This document shows, one piece after another, positions 8,585 to 16,646 of a stretch of 64,000 nucleotides of DNA; within the stretch, counting starts at the first letter, position 1, and each line of letters starts with the position of its first letter. The translations under genes and the position numbers were made by a program. The stretch covers positions 1 to 64,000 of the forward strand of contig UQLB01000012.1 of assembly GCA_900541725.1 (NCBI GenBank), given 5' to 3'. The DNA is from an uncultured Collinsella sp. (GTDB lineage: Bacteria; Actinomycetota; Coriobacteriia; Coriobacteriales; Coriobacteriaceae). The notes beneath the pieces are model-generated. The model saw only the letters and a list, made by a program, of their open reading frames with translations, was not told where the DNA came from and made no database searches.

Positions 8585-8616
8585 GGGCCAGCCGACCATC
8601 CACAGCCGGCTGGCCC
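8585..8616 (+). promoter_or_regulatory. Intercistronic hairpin between lacE-1 and lacG-1
   Basis: A perfect stem GGGCCAGCCG / CGGCTGGCCC, followed by a weak U-containing tail, lies 10 bp past lacE-1. It could attenuate read-through or protect the upstream mRNA. An analogous hairpin sits at 18440-18466. Confidence 0.6.
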
Positions 8617-8640
8617 TTCGATTTAGACGATTGGATCATC

Positions 8641-10080
8641 ATGTCCGTTAACCCTGCTAGCGTCACCAACCCGCCCGCGCAGTTTCCCGAGGACTTTGTC
8701 TTTGGCGGCGCCACCGCTGCCTACCAGGTAGAGGGCGAGACCCGCACCCACGGTAAGGGCAAGGTTGCCTGGGACGACTTCCTGGAGGCCCAGGGGCGCT
8801 TCTCCCCCGATCCCGCTTCGGACTTCTACAACCAGTACCCCGTCGACTTGGAGCTGTGCGAGGAGTTCGGTATCAACGGCATCCGCCTCTCCATCGCCTG
8901 GAGCCGCATCTTCCCCAACGGTACCGGCGAAATCAACCCCGAGGGTGTCCAGTTCTACCACGACCTCTTCGCCGAGTGCCACAAGCACCACGTTGAGCCG
9001 TTTGTCACGCTGCATCACTTCGATACGCCGCTTCCCCTCTTTGAGAAGGGCGACTTCCTCAACCGCGAGACCATCGACGCCTTTGTGGACTTTGCCACCT
9101 TCTGCTTTAAGGAGTACGCCGACCAGGTAACCTACTGGTTCACCTTTAACGAGATCTGGGCCGACGCCTCCAACACCTACATTGAGGGCACCTTCCCCGG
9201 TGGCGTCAAGGCGCATCTGGCCGAGGCCTTCCAGTGCGAGCACAACATGATGCTCGCCCACGCCAAGGCCGTGCTGGCCTTCCACAACGGCGGCTTTAAG
9301 GGCAAGATCGGCGTCATTCAGTCGCTGGAGTTTAAGTATCCGCTCAACGAGAACGACCCCGCCGACATCAAGGCCGCCAACAACGAGCACGTGCTGCAGA
9401 ACCAGTTTCTGCTCGACGCCACCTTCCGCGGCGACTATGCCCCCGACACCCTCGAGTGCGCCAACCGCCTGGCTGCCGTCTCAGGCGGCACCATCGAGAT
9501 CCTGGACGAGGACCTCGAGATTATGCGCGAGGCCGCGCTCTACAACGACTACCTGGGCGTTAACAACTACCAGTGCCGTTTCTTGAAGGCTTACGATGGC
9601 GAGAACGACCTGCACCACAACGGTACGGGCGAGAAGGGCACCGGCCGCTGGCGCGTTAAGGGTATTGGCGAGCATGTGAACAAGCCTGGTATCCCCACCA
9701 CCGACTGGGACTGGATCATCTATCCCGAGGGCCTGTTCGATCTGCTCGTCTACATTAAGCAGCGCTACCCCAACTACAAGCAGATCTTCATCACCGAGAA
9801 CGGCATGGGCTACAAGGACCCCTACAAGGACGGTTTTGTGGACGACCAGCCGCGCATCGACTACATCGAGCAGCACCTGCGCTGGTTGCTCAAGGCCATG
9901 GAGGTTGGCGTCAACGTAGGCGGCTACTTCCTGTGGAGCCTGCAGGATCAGTTCTCCTGGACCAATGGCTACAACAAGCGTTACGGCTTCTTCTACGTTG
10001 ACTTTGAAACCCAGAAGCGCACGCCCAAGGCAAGCGCCTACTGGTATAAGCACGTGGCGCAGACCCGTCGTCTGGACTAG
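8641..10080 (+). CDS. lacG: 6-phospho-beta-galactosidase (LacG), copy 1
   Basis: A 479-aa GH1 enzyme that would split lactose-6-P into galactose-6-P and glucose. The acid/base Glu is E171 in TFNEI and the nucleophile E386 in ITENGMGY. The phosphate site S439-W440...K446-R-Y448 (SWTNGYNKRYG) matches the Ser/Lys/Tyr pocket and the tryptophan known from Lactococcus LacG, which favours galactose-6-P over glucose-6-P substrates. It is co-directional with lacE-1. Length and overall similarity to Lactococcus LacG are strong. A 6-phospho-beta-glucosidase role remains the main alternative. Confidence 0.92.
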   Translation: MSVNPASVTNPPAQFPEDFVFGGATAAYQVEGETRTHGKGKVAWDDFLEAQGRFSPDPASDFYNQYPVDLELCEEFGINGIRLSIAWSRIFPNGTGEINPEGVQFYHDLFAECHKHHVEPFVTLHHFDTPLPLFEKGDFLNRETIDAFVDFATFCFKEYADQVTYWFTFNEIWADASNTYIEGTFPGGVKAHLAEAFQCEHNMMLAHAKAVLAFHNGGFKGKIGVIQSLEFKYPLNENDPADIKAANNEHVLQNQFLLDATFRGDYAPDTLECANRLAAVSGGTIEILDEDLEIMREAALYNDYLGVNNYQCRFLKAYDGENDLHHNGTGEKGTGRWRVKGIGEHVNKPGIPTTDWDWIIYPEGLFDLLVYIKQRYPNYKQIFITENGMGYKDPYKDGFVDDQPRIDYIEQHLRWLLKAMEVGVNVGGYFLWSLQDQFSWTNGYNKRYGFFYVDFETQKRTPKASAYWYKHVAQTRRLD

Positions 10081-10126
10081 TGACTGGCGGGGTTGCCCGC
10101 TCACACAACCTGTCCCCATTTCTCAG

Positions 10127-10176
10127 CCGGGGGCGGCACGTCACACGGCGCGCCGCCCCCGGTCTTTTTGTTTTTT
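10127..10176 (+). terminator. Terminator of the lacE-1/lacG-1 operon
   Basis: The GC stem CCGGGGGCGGC / GCCGCCCCCGG is followed by TCTTTTTGTTTTTT. Confidence 0.9.
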
Positions 10177-10192
10177 GGGCTGGTCGGGAGCC

Positions 10193-10338
10193 GTTTGTCT
10201 CGATCTGTAACATCTAGCCGAGTTTTTTGGTCCTAGCTGTTACAGATTGAGACGAACAGGATTGCTCTTTCCGAAGAATCTAAATCTGTAACACGTAGCC
10301 CGCTTTTGACCGTCTACCTGTTACAAATCGAGACAAAC
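10193..10338 (+). repeat. 80-bp-period palindrome array, locus 1 (2 units)
   Basis: There are two palindromic units of about 61 bp. Each has arms like CTGTAACA and TGTTACAG within longer TCTCGATCTG / CAGATTGAGA stems, and they are separated by 20 bp. The unit-to-unit period is 81 bp. It is placed between the convergent lacG-1 and lacI-2 genes. The same units recur at 15203 and 20018. Confidence 0.85.
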
Positions 10339-10348
10339 GGAGTAGGAC

Positions 10349-11377
10349 CTAACCCCGCATGTCCCTAACAGTCGAGCGTTCGACCAGCGTACTCGGCACA
10401 TGAATCGCCTCGATAGACGAGCTCTCTCCAATCGCCGCCTCAAACGCAAGCTTACCGACACCGCGCAAATCAAATCGCAGCGTCGTCAGTCGATTGTGAG
10501 GAACAAGTCCCTCGAGTGCGTCGTCGATACCAACCACGCTCACGTCGTCGGGCACGGACAGGCCCGCGTTCTCGAGCGCGGCGATAACGCCCAGCGCCAT
10601 CTGGTCATTTGCCGCAAGCACGGCAGTCGGCGCCTGCGACCCGCCGGCAAGCACCTCGGCCGCAATCCGCTCGCCCATGGCGTACCCACTGTCCGCACTC
10701 CAATCGCCACGCAGCATCGGAGCGGCATCGACATGAGCACGACCCAGCGTATCGCGCCAACCGGCCTCACGAAAACGCGAGGAAATCGAGTTTTCCGGAC
10801 CCGCCACAAACCGCATATTCGAGTGACCATGTTCCAGCAGATAATTGGTCAACAGCTCGCACGAACCATACTGGTCGGAGTCGATCGTCGTGCAGCGCGG
10901 ATGCGCATACATGGACAGGATGACCGTTCGCACTCCCGGCTGGGGAACAAACTCCTCAAAATCGGGAGCCATGCGGTTCATGTTGAGAATCATGCCGTCG
11001 ACGGGTCGCTCGACCATGCGGCGCGAGGCATCGGCAAGTGTATAGGGCTTGTCGCCGCCCATCTCGATCATAGTGACGGCAAAATCGTGCTCGCGCGCCG
11101 CTTGCATGATACCCTCGAGCGTCGCCAGGTTACCGACACGTGTGATGTTGTACATGCACAGGCCAATAGAACGATACGACCCGCCGCGCAACGCCGCTCC
11201 AGCAAAATTGGGACGAAAGCCCAGCTCTTCCATGGCGGCCAGCACACGCTTGCGCGTCTTTTCCGTCACGTTGGGCATACCGTTGACCACGCGAGACACA
11301 GTCTGGCGGCTCACGCCAGCGAGCGCCGCAACCTCTGCCGCGCTCGCCGAATGACCATTCCTTGTCTGCTGAGCCAT
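10349..11377 (-). CDS. LacI-family transcriptional regulator 2
   Basis: A 342-aa LacI/GalR repressor with the helix-turn-helix AAEVAALAGVSRQTVSRVVNG (about residues 12-32), the hinge FRPNFAGAAL and a sugar-binding effector domain ending in the VSVVGIDDA motif region. The ATG at 11377 has GGAAGG upstream and places the helix-turn-helix near the N-terminus; a start 19 codons earlier is open but unlikely. It is divergent from lacG-2, with two direct TGTTmACGTGCTCA boxes between them as likely targets. It is paralogous to regulators 1 and 3. Confidence 0.9.
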   Translation of the reverse strand: MAQQTRNGHSASAAEVAALAGVSRQTVSRVVNGMPNVTEKTRKRVLAAMEELGFRPNFAGAALRGGSYRSIGLCMYNITRVGNLATLEGIMQAAREHDFAVTMIEMGGDKPYTLADASRRMVERPVDGMILNMNRMAPDFEEFVPQPGVRTVILSMYAHPRCTTIDSDQYGSCELLTNYLLEHGHSNMRFVAGPENSISSRFREAGWRDTLGRAHVDAAPMLRGDWSADSGYAMGERIAAEVLAGGSQAPTAVLAANDQMALGVIAALENAGLSVPDDVSVVGIDDALEGLVPHNRLTTLRFDLRGVGKLAFEAAIGESSSIEAIHVPSTLVERSTVRDMRG

Positions 11378-11570
11378 GCCTTCCACGCTAACCTGCTTCC
11401 CAACTATTCCCCGCGCCCATGGCGCATCGTACATACATCGATAACGTGCTCATGATACCCGAGCCATATACCACAACATGAAAACTTCTGTCAATCAAAA
11501 CCGCTTACCGAACAAATACAACCGTTCGCGGCTGTTTGAAGTTGTTTTGTTTCTATACATCCCAGCCGGA

Positions 11571-11606
11571 TGTTAACGTGCTCATTGTCAAATGTTCACG
11601 TGCTCA
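11571..11606. promoter_or_regulatory. Tandem LacI-type operators upstream of lacG-2
   Basis: TGTTAACGTGCTCA (11571-11584) and TGTTCACGTGCTCA (11593-11606) are direct repeats 22 bp apart. The outer GCTCA half differs from the boxes of the other two modules, as expected if each LacI paralogue has its own specificity. The 11378-11721 gap holds no gene. Confidence 0.65.
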
Positions 11607-11721
11607 TTTTGGTTCTAATCATTTTAAGATAGTGTTTATCGGGCTTTTTCACCGCTGAACGCTAACCAGGGAGCCTCCTGAGCGCAAACGCACAATATCG
11701 AACAGCGAGACGAGAGGGTGT

Positions 11722-13170
11722 ATGCATATGTCTTTGCTAAACCGCGTACAGCAGCTGCCGAAGGGCTTTGTTTGGGGCGCCGCAACCGCCGCGTACCAAA
11801 CGGAAGGTTCCACGAAGGTGGCAGGCAAGGGTAAGACCATGTGGGACGATTACCTTGTCGCCCAGGGTCGCTTTTTGCCCGACCCGGCCAGTGATTTCTA
11901 CAACCGCTACGAGGAGGATATCCGCCTTTCTGCCGAGCATGGACTCAACGCCATCCGTGTGTCCATCGCCTGGACCCGCATCTTCCCCAACGGCGACGAT
12001 GCCGAGCCCCTCGCCGAGGGCGTTAAGCACTACCACGAGCTGTTCGCCTGCTGCAAAAAGTATGGCGTCGAGCCCTATGTGTCCCTGCATCACTTTGACT
12101 CCCCCGCCGCCCTGTTCAACCAGGGCGACTGGCTCAACCGCAAGACCGTCGACGCCTATGTGCGCTATGCCGAGTTCTGCTTCCGCGAGTTCCGCGAGGT
12201 CAAGAATTGGTTCACCATCAACGAGCTCATCAGCCTCTCGCACTCCCAATACATCCAAGGCAACTTCCCGCCCAACCATCACTTTGATGTGACGAGCGGC
12301 ATCCAGAGCCAGCACAACGAGCTCGTTGCCCACGCCCGCGCCGTCAACCTGTATAAGGATCTTGACGAGACCGAGCACCTGGGCGGACGCATTGGCATGG
12401 TCAACGTCCTGACGCCGGCATATCCTGCCACAGACTCGCCCGCCGACCAGCACGCCGCCGACCTGTACAACGCCTTCTACACCGACTTCATCATGGACGG
12501 CGCCTTCCTGGGTCACTACTCCGCGCGCACCCTCTCACTCATCAACGAGATTCTGCGTGCCAACAACGCCACGCTTACGGTTGAGGACAGCGACATGGAG
12601 GAGCTCGCCAAGGCGGCGCCCCGCAACGATATGTTCGGCCTCAACTACTATCAGTCGGCGTTTATCGCCGCCTACGATGGCGAGTCCACCAACAGCTTTA
12701 ACGGCACCGGAGACAAGGGCACCTCGTGCTTTAAGTTTAAGGGCGTCGGGCAGCAGGTCGATATGCCGGGTATCCCCACCACCGACTGGGATTGGCTCAT
12801 CTACCCGCAAGGCCTCTACGACACGCTCAAGCACATCAGCGCCACCTATCCCAACCTCCCCGTCATCTATATCACCGAAAACGGCCTGGGCCACAAGGAC
12901 CCCGAGCCCGACGCAAACGGCATCGTCGCCGATCCCGAGCGCATCGACTTTGTCGACCAGCACATGGAGAAGGTGCTCCGGGCGCGCGCCGAGGGCGTCG
13001 ACGTCCAGGGCTACTTTATCTGGAGCCTGCAGGACCAGTTCTCGTGGGCCAACGGCTATAACAAGCGCTACGGCCTGTTCTACATCGACTTCGACACGCA
13101 AAAACGCTACATCAAGCAGTCGGCACTCTGGTACAAGGAGCTCGCCGACACTATGGCGGACGCGCAGTAG
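11722..13170 (+). CDS. lacG: 6-phospho-beta-galactosidase (LacG), copy 2
   Basis: A 482-aa GH1 protein. The acid/base is E168 in TINEL and the nucleophile E386 in ITENGLGH. The phosphate-binding SWANGYNKRYG is intact with its Ser, Trp, Lys and Tyr. It is more divergent than copies 1 and 3 (TINE instead of TFNE, and a different 90-100 loop), so it may act on another phosphorylated galactoside. The gene order in this module is inverted (lacG then lacE). The start ATG at 11722 follows GAGAGGG; a second ATG two codons later is equally possible. Confidence 0.9.
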   Translation: MHMSLLNRVQQLPKGFVWGAATAAYQTEGSTKVAGKGKTMWDDYLVAQGRFLPDPASDFYNRYEEDIRLSAEHGLNAIRVSIAWTRIFPNGDDAEPLAEGVKHYHELFACCKKYGVEPYVSLHHFDSPAALFNQGDWLNRKTVDAYVRYAEFCFREFREVKNWFTINELISLSHSQYIQGNFPPNHHFDVTSGIQSQHNELVAHARAVNLYKDLDETEHLGGRIGMVNVLTPAYPATDSPADQHAADLYNAFYTDFIMDGAFLGHYSARTLSLINEILRANNATLTVEDSDMEELAKAAPRNDMFGLNYYQSAFIAAYDGESTNSFNGTGDKGTSCFKFKGVGQQVDMPGIPTTDWDWLIYPQGLYDTLKHISATYPNLPVIYITENGLGHKDPEPDANGIVADPERIDFVDQHMEKVLRARAEGVDVQGYFIWSLQDQFSWANGYNKRYGLFYIDFDTQKRYIKQSALWYKELADTMADAQ

Positions 13171-13191
13171 CGCATCGCCTCGCTTTCCCCC

Positions 13192-13240
13192 GAGAGGAGA
13201 GCGGCCCTATGCGATACAAACCCAGCCGCTCCCCTCTCTC
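13192..13240 (+). promoter_or_regulatory. Intercistronic hairpin between lacG-2 and lacE-2
   Basis: The inverted repeat GAGAGG-AGAGCGGC / GCCGCT-CC-CCTCTC has a 19-base loop and no U-tract. It probably modulates read-through or decay between lacG-2 and lacE-2. Confidence 0.5.
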
Positions 13241-13346
13241 CCCCTGGGACCGACCCCGCCTGCACCCGGGCTTTTAGCAAGCGGGAGACCATATAGGTTT
13301 TCAACGTCCATGCCATTAAGATTTCATGCAAAGAGGAGCGTGAACT

Positions 13347-15107
13347 ATGGAATCGATCGTTAAGTTCTTGGAGAAAGGTCAGCCGTACTTCGACAAGGTC
13401 TCTAAGAACATCTACCTTCAGGCCATTAAAGACGGCTTTTTGGCAGCAATGCCCATCATCCTGTCTTCTTCTGTCTTCCTGCTTATTTCGACCCTGCCGG
13501 GCGTTGTCGCCACGGTCGGCGGCTTTACGCTGCCCGACTGGTGGAACGTCGACGTCGTGAACTTCTGCAACAAGGTTTACAACTTCACGATGGGCGTCGT
13601 GGGCATCATGGTCGCCGGCACCACCGCAAGCGCGCTGACCGGCTCCAAGAACCGCCGCATGCCTGCCGGCAAGGCCATCAACGCCACGAGCACCATGGTC
13701 GCCGCCATGTGCGCTATGCTCATCTTGGCCGTTACCCAGACGAGTGCCAAGATCGACGGCGCCGATGTCTCGGTGTTCTTTACCGACAACATGGGCACCA
13801 AGGGCCTACTGAGCTCCTTTGTCGCCGCATTTGCCACGGTCAACATCTATGCCTTCTGCATTAAGCGAGACATCACCATCAAGCTGCCCAAAGAAGTCCC
13901 CGGCGCCATCGCCCAGAACTTCCGCGACATCTTCGCCTTCAGCTTCTCCATCCTGTTTGTCGCCGTCATCGACGTTATCTGCCGCACCTGCTTGGCCGTC
14001 CCGTTTGCCAACGTCATCTCCACGCTGGTGAGCCCGCTGTTCGCCGCTGCCGATTCCTACGCCGGCCTCGCCCTCATCTGGTTCATGATCCCGCTGTTCT
14101 GGTTCATGGGCATCCACGGCCCCTCGGTCGTTAAGCCTGCCCTCAACGCCGCGCTGTTTGGCAACATCACCACCAACCTCGCCACGCTGCAGGCCGGCGG
14201 TCACCCCGCCCTCGCCCTGACCGAGAACTTCGGTAACTACATCGGCGAACTCGGCGGCACCGGCGCCACGTTCATTGTCCCGATCATCTTCCTGCTCTTT
14301 ATGCGCTCCAAGCAGCTCAAGGCCGTCGGCAAAGCCTCTGTCGTACCCGTGATGTTCGCCGTCAACGAGCCGCTGCTGTTCGCCGCGCCCATCATCCTCA
14401 ACCCGTACTTCCTGATCCCGTTCCTGTTTGCCCCCGTGGCCAACGTCCTCATTGGTAAGTTCTTCATCGACTTTTTGGGCATGAACGGCTTTATCTATGC
14501 CATGCCGTGGGCACTCCCCGGACCGATCGGCACCTTCATCGACACCAACTTCCAGCCGATCTCTCTGGTCCTGGTTGTCGTCCTGCTGGTCGTTGACTTC
14601 TTGATCTACTACCCGTTCTGCAAGGCCTACGACAACGTCCTGTGCAAGCAGGAGGCCGAGACCCTGGCCGAAGAAGAGGCCGAGGAGACCAAGGCCGTCA
14701 AGACCGCTGCCGCCCCCGCCGTTGAGGCTCCTGTTGTCGAGACCGCTTCTGCCACCGAGGCCTCCGCAGCTCCGTCCGCCCTTAAGGGCAAGGATCTGAG
14801 GGTTCTGGTTCTGTGCGCTGGCGCCGGCACCTCTGCACTGCTCGCCAACGCGCTTAAGGAAGGCGCCGACGAGCTGGGCATCGACATTACCGCCAACGCC
14901 GGTGCCTACGGCAGCCACTACGCCATCATGGACCAGTACAACGTCATCGTCCTGGCTCCGCAGGTTCGCACCTATTACAACGAGATGAAGGCCGACACCG
15001 ACCGCCTGGGCATCACGCTGCTGTCGCCCAAGGGCAAACAGTACATCGACCTCACTAAGGATCCCAAGGGTGCCGTCGCCTGGATCGAGGAAAACCTCAA
15101 GGCATAA
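13347..15107 (+). CDS. lacE: PTS lactose-family EIICB permease (LacE), copy 2
   Basis: A 586-aa fused IIC-IIB permease. The IIC domain begins VKFLEKGQPYF and contains HGPSVVKP near 255 and NEPLLFAAPIILNP near 335. A Glu/Ala/Val-rich linker (about 430-482) leads to the IIB domain with phospho-Cys C490 in VLVLCAGAGTSA. It follows lacG-2 in the same direction after 176 bp, behind AAAGAGGAGCG. It is closer to copy 3 than to copy 1, especially in the IIB domain. It would use phosphate from LacF. Confidence 0.92.
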   Translation: MESIVKFLEKGQPYFDKVSKNIYLQAIKDGFLAAMPIILSSSVFLLISTLPGVVATVGGFTLPDWWNVDVVNFCNKVYNFTMGVVGIMVAGTTASALTGSKNRRMPAGKAINATSTMVAAMCAMLILAVTQTSAKIDGADVSVFFTDNMGTKGLLSSFVAAFATVNIYAFCIKRDITIKLPKEVPGAIAQNFRDIFAFSFSILFVAVIDVICRTCLAVPFANVISTLVSPLFAAADSYAGLALIWFMIPLFWFMGIHGPSVVKPALNAALFGNITTNLATLQAGGHPALALTENFGNYIGELGGTGATFIVPIIFLLFMRSKQLKAVGKASVVPVMFAVNEPLLFAAPIILNPYFLIPFLFAPVANVLIGKFFIDFLGMNGFIYAMPWALPGPIGTFIDTNFQPISLVLVVVLLVVDFLIYYPFCKAYDNVLCKQEAETLAEEEAEETKAVKTAAAPAVEAPVVETASATEASAAPSALKGKDLRVLVLCAGAGTSALLANALKEGADELGIDITANAGAYGSHYAIMDQYNVIVLAPQVRTYYNEMKADTDRLGITLLSPKGKQYIDLTKDPKGAVAWIEENLKA

Positions 15108-15136
15108 GACGCTGACGCCACCTGCCGCTCGCAGAC

Positions 15137-15184
15137 AAAAAATGGCCCGTGCATCGATGCGTGATGCGCGGGCCATTTTGTTTA
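15137..15184. terminator. Bidirectional terminator after lacE-2
   Basis: The stem AAAATGGCCCG / CGGGCCATTTT is flanked by A- and T-runs on both sides. It can end transcription from lacE-2 and from the convergent lacI-3. Confidence 0.85.
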
Positions 15185-15202
15185 GACCGCACCCGCCCTC
15201 CT

Positions 15203-15347
15203 GTTCATCTCAATCTGTAACATCTAGCCGAGTTTTTGGATCCTAGCTGTTACAGATCGAGACAAACAGAACGCCCGAGCAGAAATATCTCAATCTGTAA
15301 TATTTAGCTGAGTTTTTCGGTCCTAACTGTTACAGATTGAGACGAAC
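15203..15347 (+). repeat. 80-bp-period palindrome array, locus 2 (2 units)
   Basis: Two palindromic units with TCTCAATCTGTAA / TTACAGATTGAGA arms start exactly 80 bp apart (15207 and 15287) with a 19-bp spacer. They lie between the convergent lacE-2 and lacI-3 genes. Confidence 0.85.
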
Positions 15348-15360
15348 GGGCCGAAAAACC

Positions 15361-16362
15361 CTACGCCCGCAGGTCCTTTACGCTGGAACGTTCGACCAAC
15401 ACGCCCGAGACGAGCGTACGGCTTCTGGAGCTCGGGGCTTCCAGACCTGCGACGACCTCGTTAAGCGCACGGACGCCCAGCTCGCGGTGACGGAACTTCA
15501 CCGACGTCAGAATCGAGTTGGGAATCGTCTTGTAGAGCTCATCGTCGAAGCCGATCACGGACACGTCGTCGGGCACGTTGAGCCCTTTGTCACGTAGAGC
15601 CATCATCACGCCGTTTGCCATGCAGTCGTTAGCAGCGAGGACCGCCGTGCAATCGGGTTTATCGGCAAGCACAAGGCCCGCGGCATAGCCACTATCCGCA
15701 TTCCAATCGCCTTGCAGAGGCTCGGGCGGCTCAATACCACGTGCCTCGAGTGCCGCACGCCAACCTTTCATACGGCACTGGCTCGACAGCGACTCTTTCT
15801 TACCCGAAACGAAATACACGTTCTTGTGACCATGATCCAAGAAGTACTCGCACGCCATGCGCGCACCACCCTCTTGATCGTCACTGACGGTAGAGCAGGT
15901 AGGATGCTCCATCGGTGTGATAATCACCGTCTTGAGGTCTTTCGGCGCCTCAAAGGTATCAAAGTCATCGACCATCTGACGCAGGTTGAAGATCATGCCA
16001 TCAACAGGCAGCTGCGACATCCTGCGCGCCGCATCGGCAAGGGTCATCTTCTCCCCTGCGCGCTTCTTAATCATCGTGAGCGCAAAGCCGCGTTCCTCGG
16101 CGGCATCGGCGATACCGTCAATCATGTCCACGGCGCCGCCCGACAAGTGGAACATCACCACGCCGATGCACCCGTAACGGCCCAACTTGAGTGAACGCGC
16201 GGCAAAGTTCGCCCGGAACCCGAGCGCCTCCATGGCCGCATGGACCTTATCGCGTGTCGACTCTCGCACGCTATCGGGCTCGTTGATCACACGCGAAACC
16301 GTCTTGAGAGAAACACCCGCGGCAATCGCCACATCGTTCATCGAGACGTTTTTCTTGTCCAT
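15361..16362 (-). CDS. LacI-family transcriptional regulator 3
   Basis: A 333-aa LacI/GalR regulator with the helix-turn-helix MNDVAIAAGVSLKTVSR near the N-terminus, the hinge FRANFAARSL and the effector-domain motif VSVIGFDDE near 270. It is divergent from lacE-3, with the perfect palindrome AAATGACAACGTTGTCATTT between them as its probable operator. I chose ATG 16362 to put the helix-turn-helix at the usual distance; ATG 16422, behind GGCAGG, would add 20 residues and cannot be excluded. Confidence 0.9.
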   Translation of the reverse strand: MDKKNVSMNDVAIAAGVSLKTVSRVINEPDSVRESTRDKVHAAMEALGFRANFAARSLKLGRYGCIGVVMFHLSGGAVDMIDGIADAAEERGFALTMIKKRAGEKMTLADAARRMSQLPVDGMIFNLRQMVDDFDTFEAPKDLKTVIITPMEHPTCSTVSDDQEGGARMACEYFLDHGHKNVYFVSGKKESLSSQCRMKGWRAALEARGIEPPEPLQGDWNADSGYAAGLVLADKPDCTAVLAANDCMANGVMMALRDKGLNVPDDVSVIGFDDELYKTIPNSILTSVKFRHRELGVRALNEVVAGLEAPSSRSRTLVSGVLVERSSVKDLRA

Positions 16363-16523
16363 CGTTGCCACTGCTTCTCCAGTCGGTTTTGCATCGCTTG
16401 CTTTTTGCGTTCTAGCATACACTACCTGCCTGACTGATAAATCAACCGTTTACCGGACAATATCGACCACTCACCCGTATATCCTTGTTGCTCTTCCAAA
16501 AATGTCTTACGTTGTCATTAACG

Positions 16524-16543
16524 AAATGACAACGTTGTCATTT
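16524..16543. promoter_or_regulatory. Perfect 20-bp LacI-type operator
   Basis: AAATGACAACGTTGTCATTT is a perfect palindrome with the central CG typical of LacI-family operators. It lies between lacI-3 and lacE-3. A degenerate half-site (TTACGTTGTCA) lies about 20 bp to the left. Confidence 0.75.
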
Positions 16544-16646
16544 CGCAATGCCTTCCTTAAACAGGAAGGTTTCCGGGCAGTCCTGACCATCCATCGACGA
16601 CCAGTTCCATCCACATGCATCGCGCATCAAGCAGCAAAGGAGCTCT

